A stretch of 64,000 bases of DNA from positions 42,523,501 to 42,587,500 of the forward strand of contig CM044866.1 of NCBI GenBank assembly GCA_024500155.1, read 5' to 3'. The notes below the pieces were generated by a model. That model saw only the letters and a program-made list of their open reading frames with translations, made no database searches and was not told the origin of the DNA. The DNA comes from Chenopodium formosanum (lineage: Eukaryota; Streptophyta; Magnoliopsida; Caryophyllales; Amaranthaceae). Below, piece after piece: positions 11,970 to 24,014 of this stretch. The position numbers were made by a program, and so were the translations under genes. Every line of letters begins with the position of its first letter. Within the stretch, counting starts at the first letter, position 1.

Positions 11970-13386
11970 CTACACATCTCCTAACATCCCGTCGGCATAC
12001 TTACGATGAAAATGAGGGTCATCCCAAAAGTATCGCTTAGCATCATGATAAAACTTCTTACGTTGTTGGTACGCCAAATCTGGAGGATGTGAACCACCTA
12101 TGCAAAAATTAGCAAAATCAGCATACCATGGAGACATAGAAGAAATAGAATATAAATGATCATCAGGGAAAGAGTCATTTATAGGGATATCCGAAGTATA
12201 TTGAAATCTCAATCGAGAGAGGTGATCAGCAACAACATTCTCGGCACCCGTTTTATCTCGAATCTCTAAATCGAACTCTTGAAGGAGCAAAATCCATCGA
12301 ATGAGCCTCGGTTTAGCCTCTTTCTTTGCTAGGAGATACTTCAGAGCGACATGGTCAGTGTGGACAATTACTTTCGAACCAATGAGGTAAGTTCGAAACT
12401 TGTCAAGAGCATACACCATAGCCAGGAGCTCTTTCTCAATAGTGGCATAATTCATCTGAGCCTCATCCAAAGTTTTGCTAGCATAGTATATGGCATGCAA
12501 AACCTTGTTCTTTCGTTGTCCAGGCACGGCTCCCACAGCATAGTCACTCGCATCACACATGATCTCGAATGGCAAATCCCAATCCGGAGGTTGCATGATT
12601 GGAGCAGTTATCAATGCCTCCTTAATCCTGTTAAAAGACTCTATACAAGCATCAGTAAACTCAAATGTGGCATCCTTAAGCAACAATTGAGTGAGGGATT
12701 CCCTATTTTCGAAAAATATTTTATAAATCGGCGATAAAACCCCGCATGACCAAGAAAAAACTTCTCACTCCCTTGACATTCATGGGAGGGGGAAGTTTCT
12801 CAATCACCTCAATTTTTTCTTTGTCAACTTGGATGCCACGATCAGAAATAAGATGACCAAGTACCACTCCTTCATTAACCATGAAGTGGCACTTTTCCCA
12901 ATTCAAGACCAAATTGACGTCAGTACAACGTTTAAGCACCTTAGAAAGATTATGCAAGTATGTATCAAAGTCAGAACCATAAACACTGAAATCATCCATA
13001 AATACCTCCATGATGTTCTCAATGAAATCAGAGAAGATGCCCATCATACACCTTTGAAACGTCACAAGGGCGTTACACAACCCAAATGGCATTCTGCGAT
13101 AAGCAAATGTACCATAGGGGCATGTGAACGTCGTCTTCTCTTGATCTTCCGGATGAATGGGAATCTGAAAGAAACCTGAATATCCGTCCAAATAACAGAA
13201 AAAACTATGTTTTGCTAATCTTTCAAGCATTTGATATATAAAAGGTAAGGGGAAGTGATCTTTCAAGGTGGTCGTATTCAACCTGCGATAACCGATAGAC
13301 ATACGCCAACCTGTGACAACACGAGTAGGAATTAGTTCATTCTTATCATTTTCAACAACAGCTATCCCCCCTTTCTTAGGAACGAT
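11970..13386 (-). pseudogene. Athila-type reverse transcriptase and RNase H, frameshifted
   Basis: Reverse transcriptase copies the element RNA. Visible boxes are YRRLNTTTLKDHFPLPF, SFFCYLDGYSGFFQIPIHPE, TFAYRRMPFGLCNA and the catalytic EVFMDDFSVYG, where FMDD replaces the commoner YxDD as in Athila. RNase H follows with MCDASDYAVGAV (Asp), TIEKELLAMVYA (Glu) and VIVHTDHVALKYLL (Asp), ending at ENVVADHLSRL. The domains are separated by a frameshift around 12690-12720. Near 13385 the protease-RT linker carries an in-frame TAA in a position where relatives have Gln, which fits a single C-to-T change. No other stop is seen in the RT palm. Confidence 0.92.
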
Positions 13387-14720
13387 TTATACCGGGCTCA
13401 CCCACTTAGAATCTAAGATGGGGTAGATGATGCCCGCGTCAAGAAGTTTCATTACCTCTTTCTTCACCACCTCTTTCATATTAGGATTTAATTGACGTTG
13501 TGGTTGGATGCAAGGGCGATGATTCTCTTCCAAAATAATTCTATGCATACAAAAATTAGGACTTATCCCTGTAAGATCATCAATGCTATACCCGATTGCC
13601 TTTTTATGCATGCGAAGCACAGTTAAAAGCTTAGAAAGTTGGTTATCATCGAGTTTAGCACTAACAATCACAGGGAATTCCTCATTATCATCAAGAAATG
13701 CATATTTAAGGTGAGAAGGTAAAGGTTTCAACTCTACCTTTTTTACTTGTGACTCAGAAGTAGAACAAACAGTTTCCATTACCTTGAACCCCTCAGTGTT
13801 AGGGGAATCCAAGTCATGAATCAAGGAGTCAATCTCTGCATCTCCTTCTCCTTCAAAAACCTCCAAGGTGAGAATAGCTTCTAATGGATCATTAGCCAAC
13901 TCACGAGGCGTATCATCTCTCACAATCTCATCAACCACATCAATCCTGCAACAAGTATTCTCAAGCATAGGCGACTTCATCGCATTGGTTAGATTAAAAG
14001 TCACTGTATCATCACCAACAGACAAAGTAAGTGACCCAGACTTGACATTAATAATAGCACCTGCAGTACACAAGAAAGGTCTACCTAAAATGATCGGGAT
14101 ATTTCTATCCTCCTCCATATCCAGAACTACAAAGTCAACAGGAATGAAAAATTTCTCATCCCGAACGGGGACATCCTCCAAAACACCTAAAGGGTATTTT
14201 ATAGAACGATCCGCCATTTGCAAGGTGATTTGTATGCATTTTAACCTGCACCTAAGTCACATAAATCCTTATCAATGAATAATGCACCTACATGACATGG
14301 GATGGAAAAACTACCAGGGTCCTTAAGCTTAGGTGGGGATTTACTTTGCAATATAGCACTACACTCTGTAGTTAGAGCAACTGTTTCTACACCACCAAAG
14401 TCTTTCTTCTTAGTAACCATTTCCTTTAAAAACTTTGCATAAATTGGAACTTGAGATACTAAATCAGTAAAAGGAACGGTTACCTCAAGGTTCTTGACCA
14501 AATTCAAGAACTTACCAAATTGTTGATCTACCTTGGTCTTTTGCATCCGATGTGGGAATGGTAACTTTGGCTCGATGGATAGAGGCTCGGAACCTTTCTT
14601 TTCCTCCATCTCAGCGTCACTTGTTTTAGCTTTCTCATCCTTCGAGGTGGGAACATCATCTAAGGCCTTCTCTACAACCTCACTATTCTCCTTCTCAAGA
14701 TTTGCATCATTAATAGGCAT
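13387..14720 (-). pseudogene. Athila-type gag-pol linker and aspartic protease, with internal deletion
   Basis: The protease matures the Gag-Pol polyprotein. The acidic/Lys-rich linker (14240-14720) leads to DKDLCDLGAG, where DLGA is the active-site form used by Athila-type proteases. Directly after it comes a stop, and the next frame resumes at LQMADRSIKYPLGVLEDVPV and reaches DRNIPIILGRPFLCTAGAII, the conserved C-terminal flap (ILGRPFL). Relative to the family the stretch between the active site and QMADRS is about 20 residues short, so a small deletion removed part of the enzyme. It continues into RT, with the stop noted there. Confidence 0.82.
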
Positions 14721-15307
14721 TTGGGGGCCTTCATAGCTAACACCACTACGAGTAGTGATAGCATTGGCGGTCTCCTTAGGAACTGGTTGTCCTGGTAAAT
14801 GGCCAGGTTGCTTTGGATATTGGTACCCGCGACTTGTGCAAGTTGGTTCTCCAAGTGCGTTGTCGTGTTTTTCAACTCCTTGATGCTATCTTCAGTGTTT
14901 TGCTTCATGGTTATCATCATTCTCATGAGGTCAGACATAGTAGGCTCTTGAGTGCTAGCATTGCCTTGAGAATATTGTTATTGAGGTGGCCTAACAAAAT
15001 CCTGGAGGACCGTGGTAAGAGGCCCCTTGTTGATGAGGTGGAGGCCTTGCAACATATTGCCGAGGTTGTGACCATTGCTGTTGCGGTTGAGGATTTTGCA
15101 CATTATTGCTTTTGTATGAAAGGTAGGGATGATTCCTCCAACCTGGATTGAATGTGTTAGAATATGGATCATTGGGTTGCCTTTGTTAAAAGGCATTCAC
15201 CTGCTCCATCTGATTGGTGTCTTGAGAATTCTGATCACATTGATATCCAAAGTGACCCTGTATGCCACACAATTCACAAAAAAAGTTAGTTTGCAGAGAT
15301 TGAGAAG
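14721..15307 (-). pseudogene. Athila-type gag, C-terminal part with zinc knuckle
   Basis: Nucleocapsid region. A CX2CX4HX4C zinc knuckle is readable at 15237-15278 (C-E-L-C-G-I-Q-G-H-F-G-Y-Q-C) in one frame, followed by Asn/Gln-rich sequence and, in other frames, the helical TTTHLENQLAQVA motif typical of Athila gag near its C-terminus. Several frameshifts scramble it. The upstream side stops dead at 15307/15308, where the TGTAGGG LTR begins. The missing middle of gag is not found elsewhere in the window. Confidence 0.75.
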
Positions 15308-16946
15308 TGTAGGGAATATTTCAAGCATCCCACACTTGAGCCCCACTGTGATCATACACTTAAGCATGGTGGCGTCCAAAGGGAAGGAAGGTAGAGTAAA
15401 AGAGTCGCCAACAAGTTTTAGGAATAAACCGTCCACAGGGTGAAGGTTACACCCCTTAAAGATCCAGGAGATCGTTAACTCCAATAGGTCTGGAACCATG
15501 ACTGGATAATCGGGGATGAAGGTACAAATCCAACCTAAAAGAGATTGAACCTGCCCTAAATAGGCCTCTACTTTATTCTTCTCGTATTCATGTGCGCTTT
15601 CTAACTAACATACAATCAACAGGTTAACCCTAAACCTGTTTAATCTATGTTGGTTGAATTTAATGCACAAACAAAGCTGTTATTGGCGATCACTTGAATT
15701 TATAATCATATTAGCCTAAATAAGATTATTAATTATCTTATTAAGCGTGATTACAAGTACAAATTCCCTTTAAACCTGCAAGAGAGTCGTGATCAAGCAA
15801 CAACAACAACAAATAATATCAAGCAACATAAAATAATCACAATCATCATAATAATATTCTCAATCTTAATAAAACAAAATAATATTAGCAAGATCCTAGG
15901 CATGATACTAACAAGATTAATAACAAATCCTAGCATGTCACTAAACATTAAAGATCAAAGCTTTAACCCTAACATGATACTAACATGATGTAAAGAAAGA
16001 ATAGGAAGCATCATAGAAACATGCATGATATTAAAAATATTAGTTATTATCCTAAACATGATACTAGGAAGCAACAAAACATCCTAATAATCAAAACATG
16101 ATTTCTATATCAAAATAACAATTAAATTACTTACTTGGATGTCTCGTATCTCTTTCTAATAACAAAATACACACGTTAGTAACATCAATGAAAATAATTA
16201 ACAATTAAATTAAATAATTGAAATAGGAATTAGGGACCAAACCCTCAGAAATTATAAACCTTTCACGTCTAGGGAGAAGGCAACTTCGAACTTGGCTAGG
16301 TGTGTCTAGAACTTGTGAATGTGGAATTTTGCAAAAGGGAAAGGTTTAGAAAAAGAAGAGAGATAGAAAGCTTCTAGCTTTAGAGAAAGAATAAAGAGAG
16401 ATTGATTGTGAATCGTTGATTTTTGATACTTGATGATTGATGATAGAAAACGGAGGTCTAGGACCCTATTTATAGAAAAATAGTCCGAAAACAAATCAAG
16501 TCCTATTCGGAATAAAACTGGCATCTGTCGCCAGGCGACAGACATCAACGCCAGGCGACAGGATTAGCGCTTGGCGACAGCCATTAGCGCCTGGCAATAG
16601 ACATTGTCGTTTGGCGCTAATTAAAAGATAAAACGCGCTTTTGTACGAAATCCTCTTCTTAATATGATTAAGCAGCATATTCCGTGTTTATCAGATTAAA
16701 ATCAGGTTTATCATAAAACACTTATTTTATTCCAAATAAAACTCTTTAAAATATAATTATTAATCCTAATTCCATTAGAATTAAAAAGAACCTTCTAAAT
16801 ATTCTAGAAGATTAAAATCAATCCTAATAACTTTAGGAATAATAATTAATAGGCCATCCTCTAGATCATTGGGCTGCATATAAAATTCATTTCGGGCCAA
16901 ATTTAGTTTAATCCATATTTTCCTCATTATTCATCGGAATTGAGCC
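15308..16946 (-). mobile_element. truncated LTR of the Tat/Ogre-like family (copy 2), inside gag
   Basis: Starts TGTAGGGAATATTTCAAGC directly against gag and follows the family to TTCATCGGAATTGAGCC, then stops, lacking the last ~700 bp of the LTR. It carries its own version of the palindrome array at 16524-16619 (CTGTCGCCAGGCGACAG and decayed copies) and a TATAAATAG box on the minus strand at 16466-16474, 50 bp away. No TSD is detectable because the far end is missing. Confidence 0.82.
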
Positions 16947-17859
16947 AATTGGTATTACATACACCATGATGCACCTAGAAATAGGTGCACTAGGCCCAAA
17001 TAACAGCCCAATAGCTATATCCACCCAAAAAACATGCCTAATACATACAAGCCCAATACCTATTCAGATTCAGAATTTTATTAAGAAAAAATTGTTTCCT
17101 CCTCTCTTAACCGCCATATCAATTTTTTTAATTTGTTGAAAAATTATGTTTCTTCTCATAATTTCAAAATCTTTCCTCATTTGCTCATTTTAATTCTCTC
17201 TCCTCTCTCCATTTTTCTCTCTCTAAAAAACTGCTTTACCGCCATGGATAAAAATAAATAACAGAAGATTACTCTTCTAAAAGGTGAACATTACTTACAT
17301 TTATTTAAATTTACTAATATAATTCAACAAATTTTAAAATTCATAAACATAATTGTCGTTTTAATTTTTTCTTTAAATTTAATTTTTGTAGAAAATCAAA
17401 ACTATCTTCTCCTACTAATGAAGATGAAGAAGTGTAATTAATTTATTGCACAAAATCCCAATTTTATCTTAAATTGTTGATTTTTGGAATTGAATACTAA
17501 ATTAAACCCTAAATTTTTTTAATAGTCCAATTAGTAAAATGTTCAACATTAGAACACCAAAAAAAAAAAGAAGTTAGATGATATACCTAAAGGAAGTCCA
17601 ATTGTTCAGCAAAAAATATTGAAGAATTAGACAAAGAAATATCATAATGTCCAATTAACAGGTATATTTATGTTCATATATTTTTTATAATGTTCATATA
17701 CGTCGTGCTTTATGTCCAAATATTATGTGCTTTATGAAGTAATAATTCGTTTAGAAATTCAATTAAGTACGTTCGTATGATGTAATAATTTGTTTAGATA
17801 TTATTTATTTGCTCACTTTGTTGTTTGATTTTTAATTATCAGATCGACCAAGTACTGAA
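16947..17859. other. no gene recognised
   Basis: AT-rich sequence between the truncated LTR and the minisatellite. A CT-rich leader and a Kozak-like GCCATGG at about 17240 look like the start of a captured gene, but the frame closes after four codons. It is not part of Athila gag, so it arrived with the gag rearrangement. Confidence 0.4.
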
Positions 17860-18838
17860 CAGCCATTAGAAACTTATGAACAACACACAATAACCACTGA
17901 ATAGCCCCCACAAACCACTGAATTGCCACCACAAACCACTTATTTGCCCCTACAAACCCACTAATCAGCCCCTAGAAACATCTGATCAGCCCCCAAAAAA
18001 TACTAATCAGCCCCCACAAAAAATTGGACAGCCCCCAGAGATATCTGAACTATCCCCCACAAAAAAGTGATCATCCGCATAGACATCAGATTTACACCCA
18101 CAAAATATTGAACAGCCCCAACTAACTTCTGAAAAGCCCCAAAAACCATTGAAAAGCCCCCCACAAACCATTAAAAAGCCACCAGAAAACACAGATAACC
18201 CACCAAAAACCGCTGAAAAGTCCCAAGAAACAAGTGAAAGCATCTAGCAACCTCTGAAGCCCCTACAAAAACCTTTGAACCCCCTACAAAAACTTCTGAA
18301 CCCCAATTACAAACCACTGAACATCCTTCAAAAACATTTTAACCACCTTCAAAAACCTCTGAACCACAACCACAAACCACTGAACACCCTACAAAAACCC
18401 CTAAACCCCCTACAAAAACTTTTGAACCCCAACCACAAACCACTGAACACCTAACAAAAACTTCTGAACCCCAACCACGAACCACTAAACACCCTACAAA
18501 AACTTCTTAACCCTAACCACGAACCACTGAACACCCTACAAAAACCTTTGAAACCCCTATAAAAACTTCTAAACCCCAATCACGAACCACTAAACACCCT
18601 ATAAAAACCTCTAAACCCCCTACAAAAACCTCTAAACCCCAACCACGAACCACTGAACACCCTACGAAAACCTCTGATCCCCCTAAAAAACTTCTGAACC
18701 CCAACCACAAACCACTAAACACCATACAAAAACCTCTGAACCTCTACAAAAACTTTTGAACCCCAATCACAAACCACTAAACACCCTACAAAAAATTCTG
18801 AACCCCAACCAAAAACCACGGAATACTCTACAAAAACT
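17860..18838. repeat. degenerate minisatellite (CCCCAACCACAAACCACTGAA type)
   Basis: Repeated units of roughly 30-60 bp built from ACAAACCACTGAACACC, CTACAAAAACCTCTGAACC and, earlier, CAGCCCCCACAAA. The plus strand would read as Pro/Thr/Lys-rich repeats (TTEHPTKTSEPQP-like), but scattered stops close every frame. It could come from a repetitive Pro/Thr-rich protein exon or be a simple minisatellite. It ends abruptly at the gag N-terminal piece. Confidence 0.7.
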
Positions 18839-19346
18839 GATTATTAGGGAAATACTCTTTGAGGAATGCCTGAGAAATTTTGCTCCACTCCGTCTCCTTG
18901 ACAGTATTCAACCACTTTTGAGCTCTATCACGAAGGGAAAATCCAAATAGCATCACTCTCAATTGATCTTGAGTGACTCCTTTGTGATGAACAGTGGAGC
19001 ATAATTGTTGAAATCGCTGTAAGTGATTAATTGGCTCGTTAGTAGGATGGCTGCTAAATTGATTTTGTTGGACCATACTGAGCAATGCAGGTTTAATTTC
19101 AACGTTCTCTGCAGTGATTGCTAGCATTTTAAGACCCGTTGGAATGCCATCTTGGGATGGTACCCCGAAATAATTAAGAGACCTATTATCAGTCATCTCT
19201 TTGTGTGTGTTAGACTGTGTTGTAGAGCTCTTCTGTGAGTGGGTCTTTTTCTGCTTCCCTTTCCCTTGTTTTTTGAGATGCCTAAGGGTCTTGTCCAAGT
19301 CTAGATCCGTAGGGATCAAATCACCTGTTCGTTTTGACCTGGGCAT
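18839..19346 (-). pseudogene. Athila-type gag, N-terminal part, truncated
   Basis: Structural capsid protein. The ATG at 19346 (MPRSKRTGDLIPTDLDLDKT) is preferred over the upstream one because Athila gag proteins start this way and the primer site lies about 110 bp upstream. Residues NEPINHLQRFQQLCSTV and LFGFSLRDRAQKWLNTV are the retrotrans_gag core. The frame stops at about 18839, where the minisatellite begins, so roughly the C-terminal half of the capsid is gone. Confidence 0.85.
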
Positions 19347-19457
19347 AAACAAAAAGAAAAGAAAACAATGAGAATGCCCTAATTGGAACAAGAAGTTCCA
19401 ATGAGACAATGGAAACAGTTCAAATAATCAAACTAAAACTAATAGAATCTAGCCGTC

Positions 19458-19475
19458 TCCCTAGCAACGGCGCCA
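19458..19475 (-). other. primer-binding site, tRNA-Asp type
   Basis: The plus strand reads TCCCTAGCAACGGCGCCA, matching the 3' end of plant tRNA-Asp (CCCCGGCAACGGCGCCA) with few mismatches. It lies 6 bp from the 5' LTR. The tRNA would prime minus-strand synthesis; use of tRNA-Asp agrees with Athila. Confidence 0.85.
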
Positions 19476-19481
19476 AAAACA

Positions 19482-20275
19482 TGAAAGTAATACCGCAAGT
19501 GCACGGTGTCTGTTGTTAGCAGAGACTTAGAAAATACGGGTCGAATCCCACAAGGAGACAGTAACTATTAGTTTTTGCCCAATTATTACAAACTATTTCA
19601 ATAAACAAAAAGTGAATTGATGGTCAATTAACTAAACTAGAATGAAAATGAAAATAAGGTTGTTCTCAAATAAATAAAGGTCTAGGGCGTATGTTCGGTC
19701 CGCCATGCTTATACCAATCCAAGAAATGCAAACAATCCATTAATAAACAAACTAGGTCGAATAATTAAAGCACTTGTTAATCCTACAGTCGGGAATTAAC
19801 ACTTACGAATTAACATATGTAGTTCGGTCGCTAACATAATCAAATTCGCCTATTGTAATAGAGCCTCTAAAAATATGATCTTTCAATTCTAATTTTTATT
19901 AGCGAAATAATCAACTCATGATATTGGCCAATTACATGAATCGAACAATAAAGCACAAATCAATTGGAATTATTCAAATCCTAATTCATAAATTTATAAA
20001 TAATTAAGCACAGATAATCAAGGTATAAACATGGCTTCCCTCACTTAGCCCTAGAAAACGACTACTCACTCAAAATTGAAATAAACAAAACAAAAGAGAA
20101 AAATAGACTTGAATTAATAATTAATAAAATAAATAAAGAACGAAAGATTGAATGAAAATACCTCAATGATTGAATTAATGGAGAATAATAAGCTAGGGTT
20201 CAACAATGGAGAGAAAAATTAAGAAACGTATAATCTAGAAAATAAAGCATAAGAGGCAAAATAAAATCCTCTCAA

Positions 20276-20356
<81 letters not shown>

Positions 20357-21133
20357 TATTTTTTTTTGCCTCATCCTAAATAAAATAAATAGATAAGATA
20401 TAATGCTATTGGATGATAATTGATCACGTGGCATGAGAGAAACAAAGCTGCCGTGGCTCATCACCACTCGACCAAACCCGCGGCTGCAGGGCTGGTGGCC
20501 GCGCCCTGGCAGAAACAGCGCAGCCTTCGAGTGGCCGCAGGATAGTCCCGCAGCAAGGTCCGATCCCGCGGATGGCTGACTGCATTGCTTGGATTCAAAC
20601 GCTCATAACTTCTGTTCTAGAAAGCTTCTCGAGGCGTGTGACCTATCATTGGAAATCTCTTCAAGTCTAGTTTCCAATGCAACTTGAATCACTTTAATCT
20701 AATCTGTAGAACTCGCGTTATGGTCAAAACAGTGAGAAAATGTCATTTTTGATAACTTGCAAGCCTTCATTTTTCTCCGTTTCTAACTCAAATTCGCTTC
20801 CGAAAGATCCATAACGACTGTCATGGATGCCATATTCATGTACCATGCATAAAATCATTGGAGCCAACATCCACAAGCATGGAGCCTTCGATTAATGAAC
20901 TCGATCCATTGGTTTCCATTCAAATATCATCTGAATCATCTCCAAACACTTCAAAAGCGTCAAAATGACTATGAAATCACTTGAAACATTAAGAAATACA
21001 CAAACGAAGTGTAATAGAGCGATATAGGATGACTTATGCAAATATGACCCTAAAAACAACCAAAAAGACTAATAAAAAGAAATGAAAACTAACATAAATG
21101 TGCCTAAGAACCCTATATAAATATGATTCATCA
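19482..21133 (-). repeat. 5' LTR of the Athila-type element
   Basis: Pairs with 5323-6876 almost base for base. It has lost a few bases at its inner terminus (TGAAAGTAAT against TGATGAATAAAAAGTAAT) and contains a long (TA)n tract at about 20277-20358, absent from the partner, which accounts for most of the ~100-bp length difference. The GC inverted repeat of the 3' LTR is present but mismatched here. Confidence 0.9.
20277..20358. repeat. (TA)n microsatellite
   Basis: About 40 TA units in the 5' LTR. The 3' LTR has only about 8 at the equivalent position, so the tract expanded after insertion. It overlaps the presumed TATA region of the LTR. Confidence 0.9.
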
Positions 21134-22017
21134 ACCACCATCCAAACCCCACCCAACCAACTCGCACCACCACCAATCAACTCACACCACCATCCAAAAC
21201 CCACCCAACCAACTCGCACCACCACCAAACGCACCCACCCAACCAACTCGCACAACCAGCCGACCACCTTACCACCTCCAACAAATCGAAACCCCAACTA
21301 ACTTACATGACCATCACCGACCAACCGTCCACCAACGAACCCACCCAACGAACCGAACAACAACCTTACCACCTTCAACAAACCGAAAACCCAACAAAAC
21401 ACCACTAATTTAGATCTAAAACTCCAACAAACCACCACCAAGGAAACAAATCGAAATCCCACCTCACCACCACAAAGATCTGAAACCCCACCTTACAACC
21501 AACAAGATCCAAAACCTCACCTTGTATTGGTTAAAAAAACCCATCCAATTTAGATTTTGAAATCTAGCGAGCTTTGAAAAGGGGAAAAGAGTGGACGGCG
21601 CAACTTTGAAAAGCGACAAAGAGGGGCGGCGGCGGTGGCGGCGTACTGGCAAGTAGGTTGTCGAGTTGATCTGAGCGGTGGTGGTGGTGCAGTAGTTGTG
21701 AGAGAAGAAAGAGAATAGTGAATAGGGTTGCCTGGTGGTGGTTGAGATGGAAAAGAGAGAAAAAATTGGTGATGTTGGTGGTGGATGTGGTTGTGAGGGA
21801 GGAGAGAGAATGTGGGTTAGGGTTTTAATTATAGATAAATTAATTTAGATTATGAGGTTAATATGTTGTTTATTAAAGTTAAGTAAACTTTAGTAAGGAT
21901 ATAACTGTAAATTCACATAAAAAAATTTACTATATTAGGAAAGTTTTTTTTTGTTGCACATAATGTGTAGTTTTCGTAAATGGAAATTGTTGCAGATAAA
22001 GTGAAACGGAGGTAGTA

Positions 22018-22080
22018 ATAGAAATAGCTAAGACATTAGCGGCAATTTTAGACAAGATTTGATACTTCACATATTTTTCC
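22018..22080 (-). pseudogene. hAT transposase relic, piece 3 (hATC domain)
   Basis: The minus strand reads YVKYQILSKIAANVLAIS, the ILSxxAxxxLAI block of the hAT dimerisation domain. The 63-bp piece lies between the TIR element (right end 22015, TA 22016-22017) and the MULE-like element (TSD 22072-22080). On both sides the codons carry on in frame in the next hAT piece. No stop occurs in it. Confidence 0.85.
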
Positions 22081-22887
22081 GAGTAGTGCTACACATACAA
22101 TCGTTGTATGTGGCCAAGTATACAACACTACTTACAAATTAACAACTCATTATAAGTAAAAAAAAATGGGAGAGAAAATTGGTGGGGGAATTTTTGGTGT
22201 TTGGCGCCATGTAGTACTATAGGCGGGATTTCTTGTTGGCGAATTTTATTGGCGCCACAATACAACGTTACCAAAAAAATGTATAACGTTACAATCGTTA
22301 TCAAACAAATTTAATACGTTACCAATAAATACAAATTTTTTACTAGAGGTAATGACGTCCTAGTCAACATCATTAATGAAGAGAGAGGGTTTTTATAAAA
22401 ATTGATTAATATTTCATTTAATGTTATTTTACGAACTAATAATCAAAAAATTATTATAACCAAACCAATAAGATTCTTTTTTTATGCTCTTTCTATAGAC
22501 ATCCATATAGATATACTTTCAAAAATATTATATAGTAGGACAATTAAAACCTTAATATAGTTTTGTGTTTTTTCTTTATCTTCATCCCATAGGTTAAAAT
22601 AAAATATTAGAGGGTTAAATAAAAAAAATGGAGGGATAAAGTAAAATATTGAAGGGTTATAATACAATAATTAAATGACATACATAAATTCATCATCTTT
22701 TCTAAAAAAACTTATTGATGTGGTTTTAACATTTTAGTTACTTAAGTTTATTTCATTGTTGTCAAGATAAAGGATTTAAAACACATGACAAGAAAAATAA
22801 TAAGGTATGTTACTTCAAAATTGTCGATTTTATTTGTGATATAAAAAAAAAAAAATTATTGGTTTTTTTTTTTTATTATTACTTTTA

Positions 22888-23420
22888 CTTTTACCACAAA
22901 AAAGAAAAAAAAAAGACGAAATTGTTTTTTACCACCAAAAGTTATAAAACTTATATTTTACCAGAAAAAAAAATAAAAATTGTTTTTTTACCACCTGCCG
23001 TATAAAAACCGGTAAATCTAACGGAATTTTTAAAATTTTTCGATTTTCGTGCCAAAAACATGGTCTTTAGGGGTTTTGGGGGGCATTTTGGGCTTAAAAG
23101 TCCAGTTTGAGGTCACAATTGACAAAAAACGATCGTAAATGACTCATTTTTTCCACTAAAAATTGCCTCGATTTTTTGAATCATGCAAAACGAGGCATTT
23201 TCGATCATTTTTTTTGTCAATTATAACCTCAAATTAGATCCAAAGGGCTAAAATGCACCCCGAAACCTATAAAGAACATGTTGTGCAAAAATTGAAGAAT
23301 TTTTGTTAATACTATTAGATTTAACAGTTTTCTTGAAGGTAGGTCGTAAAAAACAATTTTTAGAATTTTTTTGGTGGTAAAATAAAAGTTTTAGAAGTTT
23401 TGGTGCTAAAGAACAATTTC

Positions 23421-23461
<41 letters not shown>

Positions 23462-23470
23462 GTATAACAG
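22888..23470. repeat. fold-back element A
   Basis: A long imperfect palindrome. The left arm runs from GACGAAATTGTTTTTTACCACC through AACATGGTCTTTAGGGGTTTTG to TTTGAGGTCACAATTGACAA. The right arm is its reverse complement, from TTGTCAATTATAACCTCAAA to GAACAATTTCGT. The outer tips are A-rich and T-rich; the right tip has expanded to about 40 T. The centre lies near AAATTGCCTCG...CGAGGCATTTTCG. Non-coding. Transcripts would form a hairpin of nearly 600 nt. Confidence 0.8.
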
Positions 23471-23543
23471 CAAAAAAAATTCTTTATATTATGGAAAGAA
23501 AAAAAATCGGAAAAGTATGCCAATATCACTAAAGTTAGAATTG

Positions 23544-23682
23544 GTTATATACATTCGGGTGTATCGTACACCCTACTAACCCAATGTTAGTTTTGCTCTT
23601 CATTTAATAATTAAATAAAAAACCACCATCAAAATGAGAGCAAAATGCTTATGGATGTACGGTATACCCGGGTGTATATAAC
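23544..23682. mobile_element. small TIR MITE (139 bp)
   Basis: Left end GTTATATACATTCGGGTGTA and right end TACCCGGGTGTATATAAC are imperfect inverted repeats of about 30 bp around an AT-rich centre. No unambiguous TSD. Confidence 0.65.
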
Positions 23683-24014
23683 AACTCTCCACTAGAGTAG
23701 TAAACATATTTGAACTCAAAACCAAAGGCAACATAAAGTTCTTATGTACACCATTTGCAAACAAGATTATTCACCATGTCATCTTTTTGACAAAATATAT
23801 AAATAATAATCTAGGTTACTAAGGTTTTAAATCAAAGAGCAGCGAGCCAGTGAGGTACACACAACTATTGATATCACTTATTACACATAATCAAACTGCG
23901 AAAAGTTAAAATCATTATAATCTCGTGTGTTTAGTATATATTTTCTTATTCGGTGATTAGGTTACTAGGAAATTTTAAATTTTTTGAAATTAAATTCGAC
24001 ACAAATATAAGGTA

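Larger units (their letters stand above)
5323..21133 (-). mobile_element. Ty3/gypsy retrotransposon, Athila type, defective
   Basis: Both LTRs are present, with a 5-bp TSD ACCAC at 5318-5322 and 21134-21138. LTR ends are the inverted repeat TGATGAAT...ATTCATCA. Order on the minus strand is 5' LTR, tRNA-Asp primer site, gag, protease, reverse transcriptase, RNase H, integrase, an extra ORF, polypurine tract, 3' LTR. Protease-RT-RNase H-integrase order defines Ty3/gypsy. The FMDD reverse-transcriptase box, the DLGA protease site, the Asp primer site and the long extra ORF after integrase fit the Athila lineage. gag is interrupted and pol has stops and frameshifts, so it cannot move by itself. 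It sits inside the TIR element 5139-22015. Confidence 0.9.
5139..22015. mobile_element. Stowaway/mariner-like TIR element, split by an Athila element
   Basis: The left end CTACCTCCGTTTCAC is the exact reverse complement of the right end GTGAAACGGAGGTAG. Similarity continues inwards on both sides (GCAACAA / TTGTTGC), and both ends are flanked by TA. Removing the Athila element and one ACCAC leaves about 1.06 kb: 184 bp on the left and about 880 bp on the right, the latter rich in CACCACC-type simple sequence. No transposase frame is present, so it is non-autonomous. It interrupts the hATC domain of the hAT relic. The TA duplication and CTCC-rich TIR fit Stowaway/mariner relatives, although about 1 kb is long for a MITE. 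Confidence 0.85.

Noticed and set aside
17860..18838. Open frames over the minisatellite (Gly/Phe/Val-rich on minus, Pro/Thr-rich on plus)
   Set aside because: All are interrupted by stops and reflect repeat composition; no domain is supported.
21098..21413. His/Pro/Thr-rich open frames
   Set aside because: Produced by CACCACC/CCAACC simple sequence inside the TIR element; no conserved motif.
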